From contig JABMLP010000010.1 of the NCBI GenBank assembly GCA_013176395.1, forward strand, positions 930,001 through 994,000: a DNA stretch of 64,000 nt, written 5' to 3'. The notes under the pieces are model-generated. The model saw nothing but the letters and a program-made list of their open reading frames with translations. It had not been told where the DNA came from and ran no database searches. The translations under genes were made by a program, and so were the position numbers. This DNA comes from Venturia oleaginea (Eukaryota > Ascomycota > Dothideomycetes > Venturiales > Venturiaceae). This document shows, in pieces, positions 56,564-64,000 of the stretch (the first letter of the stretch is position 1; each line of letters starts with the position of its first letter).

Positions 56564-58045
56564 ATGAACGGGTACTCCGAAAAGCCTGCTGACTTTGATG
56601 TCATCATCATTGGTGCTGGAATCAGTGGCATCAGTTCCGCCTACCGCGTTCAAACTCAATGCCCGCCAGGCACCACCTATACCATTCTTGAGGGACGTGG
56701 ACAGCTAGGAGGAACATGGGACTTCTTCAAATACCCGGGTCTGCGGTCTGACTCCGATCTGCACACTTTCGGTTTTGCCTGGAGGCCATGGGGGCAAGCA
56801 AAGGCCATTGCGCCAGCATCTATGATCTTGGACTATCTCAACAAGTGCGTCTCAGAGACGGGCATCGATGAGAATATCAAGTACAACCACAAGGTTTCAG
56901 CGGCCCAATGGAGTTCCGAGACATGCAAATGGACTTTGCATGTCGAAGAGAATGGTTTCCAATCCACCATGACCGCGCGTTGGATAATTCTGGGCACGGG
57001 TTACTACAATTACGACGAGCCCATGGAGGCTCCTATTCCAGGACTCGACACCTTCAAGGGTCAGGTCGTCCACCCACAATTCTGGCCAGAGCATCTAGAT
57101 TACTCGAATAAGAAGATGGTCATTATCGGTAGCGGAGCAACAGCAATCACCATTCTGCCTGTGGTAGCACGATCCGCAAAGCATGTTACTATGTTGCAAA
57201 GATCACCTGGTTACGTGATGAGTTTGCCATCCCAGGACCATATCAGTAAACTTTACCATTGGTTTCTCCCCAGCTCCTGGGCTTTCAAGGTCGACCGAGT
57301 TCGCGCCATGTTGGTGGGGTACTTCTTCTTTTACCTTTGCCGAAGTTATCCCAAGATTGGACGTGGTATACTGGAGAAGCTCACCAAGATACAACTCCCA
57401 GCAAATATTCCCTACGATCCACATTTCGTTCCCGCTTACAATCCTTGGGAGCAGCGTCTCTGCGTTTCCCCCGATGGCGACTATTTCAAGGCCTTCCGAA
57501 GTGGAAAGGCAGACATCGCCACCGGCCACATCAAGACGATTACCGACCGAGAAATCATCCTCAAATCCGGGGAAAAGCTCTCGGACATCGACATCATCGT
57601 CACAGCCACTGGTCTAAAGCTCCATCTCGCCGGTGGAATCAAATTCACTGTCGACGGCAAACCTCTCAACATCCCGGACAAGTTCCTCTGGAAGGGCGTG
57701 ATGTTGCAAGATATGCCCAATGCCGCCGTTGTAATCGGCTACACCAACGCTTCATGGACGCTCGGTGCAGACGCCACAGCGCAACTCCTAACGCGCCTGA
57801 TGAACCACATGCACGCCAATGGCTACAAAGCCGCCATCCCTCGCGCGGAAAACCCAAACATGAAAACAGCACCGATGCTCAACCTCAACTCAACATACAT
57901 CTCCACGGCCATCAGCGCGATGCCAAAGACGGGCAGCGAGGGACAGTGGAAGCCGAGAACGAATTACTTCACTGATATCAGCGAGGCGAAGAAGGGAGAT
58001 ATCACGACGAGCTTGGAGTTTTTGAAGGGAGAGAGTGAGCAATGA
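56564..58045 (+). CDS. Flavin monooxygenase, Baeyer-Villiger type
   Basis: A 493-aa single-exon class B flavoprotein monooxygenase, using FAD and NADPH. The FAD Rossmann motif is FDVIIIGAGISGISSAYR (residues 11-28). It is followed by LGGTWDFFKYPGLRSDSDLH, which resembles the GG-W-YPG block of Baeyer-Villiger enzymes. The signature FKGQVVHPQFWP (about 163-174) matches FxGxxxHxxxWP. The NADPH Rossmann motif VIIGSGATAI follows at about 187. The ATG motif near the C-terminal half is DIIVTATGL. Together these favour a BVMO like bacterial EtaA/MymA over a simple FMO. The substrate is unknown: no secondary-metabolite genes sit beside it, so no cluster is suggested. The start is supported by the Rossmann position and a CT-rich leader. 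Confidence 0.87.
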   Translation: MNGYSEKPADFDVIIIGAGISGISSAYRVQTQCPPGTTYTILEGRGQLGGTWDFFKYPGLRSDSDLHTFGFAWRPWGQAKAIAPASMILDYLNKCVSETGIDENIKYNHKVSAAQWSSETCKWTLHVEENGFQSTMTARWIILGTGYYNYDEPMEAPIPGLDTFKGQVVHPQFWPEHLDYSNKKMVIIGSGATAITILPVVARSAKHVTMLQRSPGYVMSLPSQDHISKLYHWFLPSSWAFKVDRVRAMLVGYFFFYLCRSYPKIGRGILEKLTKIQLPANIPYDPHFVPAYNPWEQRLCVSPDGDYFKAFRSGKADIATGHIKTITDREIILKSGEKLSDIDIIVTATGLKLHLAGGIKFTVDGKPLNIPDKFLWKGVMLQDMPNAAVVIGYTNASWTLGADATAQLLTRLMNHMHANGYKAAIPRAENPNMKTAPMLNLNSTYISTAISAMPKTGSEGQWKPRTNYFTDISEAKKGDITTSLEFLKGESEQ

Positions 58046-60777
58046 CGGCGCGCGAGTGCTGGGAGGGTGGCGAGCCAGGCAACAGGGAATCCGAGGTTGT
58101 AGGATATTGTAGGCAATTTCTTTTCTCTGAATAGAATTGCGATGTTGCGGTATGCCGGATTTGTACAATAGGCATTGTTTGGCATGGACTCAAGGCGCTC
58201 ATTTATAGAAATAGAATGGAAGATGGCTGGCATGGTGAAAGGGAGTGATGGAGATTCTTACTCGATATACTTGTACTATTTACTTGTACTATTCCTTACT
58301 TTTCTTTCTGTCGGTCTTCATTTCATGGATATTTTGGGCGGCAGATTTTTGAATGTATGTAACCTGTTTGACGTTATGAAAGTTGACGTACATAGATTTC
58401 GAAGACAACCATGGGGCAAGTATAACAGACCAAACATGTCACTTGGCTGGTTCAAGATCAACCATGTCTTCTTTGGATGTGGCGTTTGGAAAAAGATGGT
58501 CGTGAACAATCTCCGTTGTTTCTCGCAAGGAAGGTTCGCTGGTCTAAAGCGATCAATTTGTTCGCCTTCGGGCACTCGTCACCGCGCGGTGGCTCCTTCC
58601 TTCTGGCCTTTGGTGTTATTCTTCCAAATGTAGGGAAAGAACGGGGCACATGTTACCAGAGCCAGGATCAGTCGTTGCCATTCATGAACAAAGTGTCTTT
58701 TGATCTCGTGGGAAATGTAGAGATTGATCGTGTGGAAGAATGTAGTGTAGTGGGACTTAGTTGGTTCTATACGTCCCTTAATGCTGGTGAGTGCGGGCAC
58801 CAGTCTGATCCACGCATTCCGTGTTATTCGTATTCCATGAGAGTAGGAAGGGCAGGGTTTCATGAATAACTATAGCAGCGTTAGTGCGGAATAGGACTCA
58901 CGAAGGCGGTATCGGGGTTGGAAGAACACCTCAACTAAAACATCTCTATCACTGGACAGAAATTATACCAAGCTGTCTGCTACGTACATGAAAGCGATGC
59001 TTGCATGAGAATAGCCGCTGGTTCATTTATGCATGATCTTTCCGTCGTAGATCTATCCCTCTTCACTGCCGCGCTTGCAAAGTGTGAAGACTTTTGCCAT
59101 GGTTTTTGGACGACAACGGAATTAACGAGGTAGTGATGAAATGGAGCCGAGTGGGACTTGAGATGAGATGGGGGATGTTCTGGATCTGTGAAGAGGTAGT
59201 GATCAAGCGACAGGTCGAACGGAAGATGTCGGCTCTGCTTGATTGATTTGATGTCAACAACTTTCTCTAGACGTTGAAGATCAATATTGCCAGTAAATCT
59301 ACAAATATCAGGTCCGTGTTTGTTGTCATGGCGAGGCGAGGCCACTTTCTATCTTCCATGGAATTGGATGGGGACATGGCGTGATCGTGATTGAAAGAAG
59401 TATTGGAAAGGGGATAAAGATGAAGAGTCGAACAAGTTGAATAAGTCAAAGGATATAGCCCAAACCCCGGAGTTCTTCAGGGAGCACAAACGATCATTCT
59501 ATTCCCCGCCGACCTTCTCACCAAATCGACATCGGAACCTCAGACACCTCAAAACACATCCACAAAACAAATTGGTTTTCCGTCTCCGTACTCCTCGCCC
59601 ATTGAAGCCCAGCAAGCGCTACATTTTTTTCTCACCGCCAAGTACAAGCCACTGGATTCTTTTTAGTGTGTACACCTTACATGGATATCAAAACGCCGTA
59701 TATGCTGTGTAGAACCTCGCGATCAGGAGATAGCTCCGGAACCATTCATCTCCTAGAAGAGGACCGGGGGACTGGGTTTGGGGGCGATCGAAGTAGTTTG
59801 TATCTATCAGGTGCAAAGCGGGCACAGGGCTTGGTAGCTGCAATGTGTTAGCCAAACAGCGTACGCAGGGTTCTCATTGTACCTCCCTCAACAATCTTTG
59901 AAAGAGGCAATTTATACCAACGACGCCTCCTTTCTAACCTACGCAAAGATCCCACCAGTTTGACGCCCTTTGTTCTTATTGCCATAGAATCACGTCCATG
60001 GCTGGGTAGCTGCATACAAAGTGGGCCAAGGCCTCATGGGCTCACCGTAGCCTCAATCTCCCACTAGTATTCCAAAGATCTTCTCGCGTTTACAAATGCA
60101 GCGGTCCGAGTTCCCCAGCTACCACAGCATCAATTAGCGTTGACGGAGAACCCGACATTCCAGCCCTCGCCCATGTAGCCAAGCATTGCTTGTCAGCCAG
60201 TAACCAATGAATCCATTCCCTCATCGAAATAAAGCAGGCTCCTAGAGCCAGCGCCATATCCCTGGGTTACTTGTTACCACATGTAAGGCATCGGGCGATC
60301 GTGACTCTGTACCACTTATATCCTGATGGCCTCAAGGCGACCTCGCAAGCGGAACCCGACCTCCGGTGACCATGGCACAGGTATATCGGACGATGTGAAA
60401 ATAAAAGGCAGAGGTATTTGTTTTCGTTGAGCTCTCATGTTCTCTTTGCTTGCATAAAGAAAGCGGAAGATCTCTTGAGTAACTTTTCGAAACTAGTGTA
60501 GAGAATTGTTTCTCAAAGCAATACGCGATACCATAGTATCCAGTAGTCGTATATCAAGCCGTAAGACGCCTTACAAAGACGTCCAACAGTTCAGTCCATC
60601 CTAAGAAATGCCCACTTGATTCCACCAAAATTTGCAAAGGTTCATTATTTTTTTGCTGAGTTGCATCCACAGAAGTTTGGGTAAGAATTTGCTAAGTCGT
60701 ACGCTCGATTGCCGAAAGAAGAGTGGGGACCTGTTGTTCATATACAACGGGTCGTGGAAGCGGTCAATTCCATAGCA
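58046..60777. other. Intergenic, no supported gene
   Basis: 2.7 kb without a credible gene. Frames of up to 152 codons exist on both strands, but none shows a recognisable fold, membrane pattern or splice structure. No transposon ends were recognised. Confidence 0.45.
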
Positions 60778-61096
60778 CTAGGCTTTCTTCGCTGTGGACT
60801 GGACCGGCGGCTTAGGAGGAGGCAGCGGCATAGGAGGCGGCGGCTTAGGAGGCTCACAGGCGGCGCAGCCGACACAGTATTCAGCGACAATGCCCATCCC
60901 CTTGCAATATGCGCAGGTCTTCCTTTTAAACCTGGTGAGAGGTCAGTACTTTGGCTCAAATAGACTATGCTGGTAGTTTCTACCCCTCGCCGGTGGGATG
61001 CCCTGCGCATTTTGGACAGGTGTAAAGAATGCTCCCATCGACACAGGAATTTCCTGGTAGTTACGGTGGTGAGGGTGGGTCCGGTGCGGTAGACAT
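60778..61096 (-). pseudogene. Cys-rich mini-gene with early in-frame stop
   Basis: Two blocks join over a clean 52-nt intron (60983-60932, GTAGAA...CCAG). Exon 1 gives MSTAPDPPSPP, a TAA (61063-61061), then LPGNSCVDGSILYTCPKCAG. After the intron come FKRKTCAYCKGMGIVAEYCV, GCAACE, a long Pro-rich run (PPKPPPPMPLPPPKPP) and VQSTAKKA. The paired CPKC, CAYC and CVGC motifs suggest a small zinc-binding protein. The TAA blocks the reading frame at codon 12 and no intron removes it cleanly. The stop could be a CAA-to-TAA mutation. Alternatively the true first exon may lie elsewhere. The family is not identified. Confidence 0.45.
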
Positions 61097-63551
61097 GAAG
61101 TTGACGATGAAAGTCTTGGTTGAGGAGGGTAGAGTCAAGGTTGACTTGTTGAAAGAGCTTGTAAGTGAATGATGAAGAATAAGTATTATTGGTGATAGTG
61201 GAATGAGATGAGCGTATTGAAAACTATCTGAAGTATGGTAAACCGAGAGGATGAGGATGAAGTTTCGAACGCTCTTGATGAATCGGGGACGTGATGAGTT
61301 ATTTATGCTTGAACGAAGGAAGCTCGAGTTACTCACAAAAACATCCGCTCGTAGCGCTTTCGCGAGTCTGCCTCCCTACAAAGTCCCATAGTCTCAGTGC
61401 CACCAATCATGTCTGCTGATCAATCATCATGATCGTCGTGGCATGAAATTTGTGGTTGAACGGATGTTCATGCTGACGATGTGCCCTGCATTTATCCATT
61501 CATCCGATGAATAGGGTCAAGATGAAGGGCACAGCCAGGAGGTCATCCATCCAATGAGCCTAAATAGTCGTAAAAAACAGAGGGGACTTTCTCGTGAGAT
61601 ACTAGATAATAGGAGTGATAAAAATACGATCGAGACAAATTAGCCACCCTGAAGAATGTACGTAAATATATTCCGTCACAATGAGCAGCAGATCGCCCCG
61701 TCATCGTGCCCCTCTAACACCCTGGGGAAATACTTCGTGCGACCTTGTCACCTTCCAGCAACTAAAGGCGTGATAGAGTAGAATAATGCGCCTGGAGCTC
61801 AACTTGGTGGTTCGGGCCGATGTTGACAGAGACGCTAAGCTCAAACGTGTTTACCGTACGAACTTCGGGAGGAGAACTCTCCCTTTTTACAGAATCTCTT
61901 ATGATAAAATTTCTACCAATTCGATTTAGATAATTTCTATACCATTAGATAGGTCGTACTTAAAGCTATCTTTCTATATTTGATAATACAAAATCTAGAC
62001 ATACTTAGGAGGAAGCATCTTTTTATAAGAAAGTTCGCTTCCTAGGATAAAAAGGTCGCCTCCGGAATAGAAAGTTCGTTATCTAGGATAGGATATTCAC
62101 CTCTAAAACCTTAAAAGAGAATTACAAATTTTGGAATGAAAAGAAGAGAAGCTCTTTACCTTTCTTTAGAATACTCTCCTCTTTTTTTTCCGTAGAAATC
62201 TTTTAATATTTCAGAGTCTTTCTCTTCTCTCTTATTTTGTAGATAGGTAGAAAAGTACTCGCCAGGAGTCCCCAGAAACGACGCTAACTGGGAGGCGAAC
62301 TTCGCCTCCGTAGTCAATCTCGGAAAAAGTTAGACGCACAAGGCTTTGGGTTACAAGCACGGAGCCCAGCATTCCGTTGAAAGGGGTCAGAAAAGCTCCA
62401 AGGTCCTGTCGGATTTCTTTCCAGGCTGATAATATAGAGCAGCGCATTCGTTTCTGGCTCGATTCAAGGGAACACAAAGCTGGGCTAATTGACTCGCGGT
62501 AAGAACGAGTGCCGGGTGAGACGCGAAGGGAATAACGTTTCCAGTAACTCGACAATGCTCCCGTGACTGATTGATGCTGTAGGCAGCTGTCTGCTCTTTC
62601 AGAACAGCATGCATACCCAGTCGGAACGATGATGGATATTTTTGGAAAGAAAGACAGCGAACATGTTCGTAGAGCTGACAAACCATTGCTCTTCAAAACA
62701 CCATTTTCACATGTACTGGTTAGCTTCGGTCCATTTCTCAGAGATGGTTATATACTCACTTACAAGCTGCAATGGTACCCGGATTCTGATGTTGTTGAGA
62801 AAAATGGTAAACGAGATGCTCGGGTTCTCATTAACATGGAAATTCGTGCTGGCTAGGAAGCAGAGCTAGACGGATGATATTCTGTCCAGGTGCAATGCAG
62901 AGCGCGCTCGTTCACCAACGCAAACTTGTGCTAGCATTGCCGATGAGCAGAGCCAGCGTAGCTTTGTGGTGCAAGGACGAGGGATTTCCTGGTTACTGAC
63001 GCAACCATGCTCTGAGGTCTCAATCAAATTCGCAGATCCACGTATAAGAGTGCTAAAAGGATATGAATGGACACGAGAATGAGGGTGTGGATGTTTCCGC
63101 GGCTCGTAGCATACAGGACGCATCTGTTTGGATTGATTTCCAAGCTTGTCAAACAGACGAGGGAAGAGTGAAAGCGCCAGATAAAGATCCTTCAGGGAAC
63201 GACACCCGTTCTCGACTTGTATGTGTATATCCTTCCGTGCAACATGCACATAGCCTTCTTGTCCGGGCAAGCATGGTATTTGGATTAAATGATACACCGC
63301 GTGTCAGTTAGTTTACCCTTCTGGCATGCTTCCGCTGTTAAATATGTTAGCGGAAACTTTTTCAGAGGCTGAGACTCGTTATGGCGTTTGCTTCAGGATA
63401 GGCTCTCTCTCTCTCTATTGACCAAGCAAACGAAGTGAGCGTGGCAATTGCAATATAAAGAACGCGTTCACCAGATTACATCACGCCTGTGCGATGGTGG
63501 GTTAAGGATACTGATTGCTCTCTATTTTCAGGTGTGTGTACTTTTCAATTA
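61097..63551. other. Intergenic, AT-rich patch, no supported gene
   Basis: No gene. From 61890 to 62230 the DNA is markedly AT-rich and repeats short words such as CTAGGATA and GAAAGTTCG, probably old transposon debris. A CT dinucleotide run lies near 63403-63418. Confidence 0.4.
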
Positions 63552-64000
63552 ACGTATTCGATCACCCAACCCGTCAGATCACCCGACCGGTCAAAATTTC
63601 TTGGCACGACCATCTTATATTACGACTCTTCAATTTCATCGCTATTAACGATAGGTTCTAAGTCCGTCGTGCTGCTATCTGATTCAGAAGATATCTCGAT
63701 ATATTTTTTACAAGTTCGCGCATTATGCCCAGTTGCGCCGCAGTTCCCACAGCGCCGTTGAGTTGGTCGGGCTGTTTCTTGATCACCACTACCACGAGCC
63801 TTCTTCGATCCCTGAGGCGCTACAGACGCCTCTGCAGCTACCTGCGCTGCTGCAGTCTCATACTCTATAGTACATATCTGTCACCTCACACAGCCGGGGC
63901 GCAAATCCTCGCGAATCGAGGTCGAGGATATATCGGACAAGCGTTTGCTCTTCGGTAAGGGTAAGTTTCCGACCGTTTGGTGGTCTTTCGAGGATAAATG
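63552..64000 (-). mobile_element. pogo-like element 4, cut by window end
   Basis: After a TA (63550-63551) the left end reads ACGTATTCGATCACCC. It contains two 17-bp repeats (GATCACCCAACCCGTCA and GATCACCCGACCGGTCA). The interior, on the minus strand, encodes transposase ends. The other terminus lies beyond the window. Confidence 0.8.
63620..63998 (-). pseudogene. Transposase remnant: CENP-B HTH joined to zinc knuckle
   Basis: From the window end inward it reads RPPNGRKLTLTEEQTLVRYI, then LDLDSRGFAPRLCEV, the start of a CENP-B HTH. The catalytic domain is missing. After a frame break comes EYETAAAQVAAEASVAPQGS, a basic stretch and a CCHC knuckle CGNCGATGHNARTC, then an acidic tail ending in EIEES and a stop. 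The deletion resembles the one in element 2 although the sequences differ. The N-terminus is outside the window. Confidence 0.75.

Noticed and set aside
57259..57975. 238-aa Arg/His-rich plus-strand frame
   Set aside because: A shadow of the flavin monooxygenase in another frame, with no fold of its own.
56564..58045. Secondary-metabolite gene cluster around the monooxygenase
   Set aside because: Neighbours are Ync13 and empty DNA; no polyketide, peptide or terpene synthase, transporter or regulator is nearby.

Overview
This window is nuclear DNA from a filamentous ascomycete (Pezizomycotina). The genes carry short GT-AG introns of 42-67 nt with CTAA-type branch sites, and conserved eukaryotic genes lie among decayed pogo/Fot-like DNA transposons. 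The sequence does not fix the order or species.

Layout. 0-9.6 kb is gene-poor: a small coiled-coil (SCOC-family) protein, minisatellites and a broken methyltransferase. 9.6-12 kb holds a divergent pair, a 14-3-3 protein and the mitochondrial ATPase inhibitor. A pogo-like element with perfect 50-bp terminal repeats sits at 13.46-15.30 kb. 16-23.5 kb is a compact housekeeping block: a hypothetical coiled-coil protein, an EFM2-like protein-lysine methyltransferase, VPS28 (ESCRT-I), NOC2 (60S export) and a hypothetical protein. 24.5-24.7 kb holds a tRNA-Val(TAC) gene. 26.9-35.5 kb holds a conserved hypothetical gene, a GH55 glucanase relic beside a DDE-less pogo derivative, the kinetochore gene NNF1 and a PH-domain protein. 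36-44 kb is a repeat-rich, gene-free island with a pogo element between LTR-like ends, a 353-bp tandem duplication and a hAT-like terminus. 44.3-58 kb is again gene-dense: a GPI-type surface protein, RRN5, the mitochondrial helicase IRC3, an INO4-like bHLH factor, a Munc13-like protein (Ync13) and a flavin monooxygenase. 58-64 kb is sparse, with a cysteine-rich mini-gene and the start of a fourth pogo-like element that runs off the end.

The genes do not form a pathway. They serve ribosome biogenesis (RRN5, NOC2), translation-factor methylation (EFM2), membrane traffic (VPS28, Ync13, SCOC), mitochondria (INH1, IRC3) and chromosome segregation (NNF1). Several share short divergent promoters.

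The most unusual object is the tRNA-Val gene. Besides the normal 31-nt intron after position 37, its D-arm is interrupted by a 52-nt insert with every hallmark of a spliceosomal intron (GTAAGT donor, GCTAAT branch site, TTCAG acceptor). Removing both inserts leaves a well-folded 74-nt tRNA. A second pattern is that all four pogo-like families have terminal repeats built from a tandem motif with a 17-bp period.
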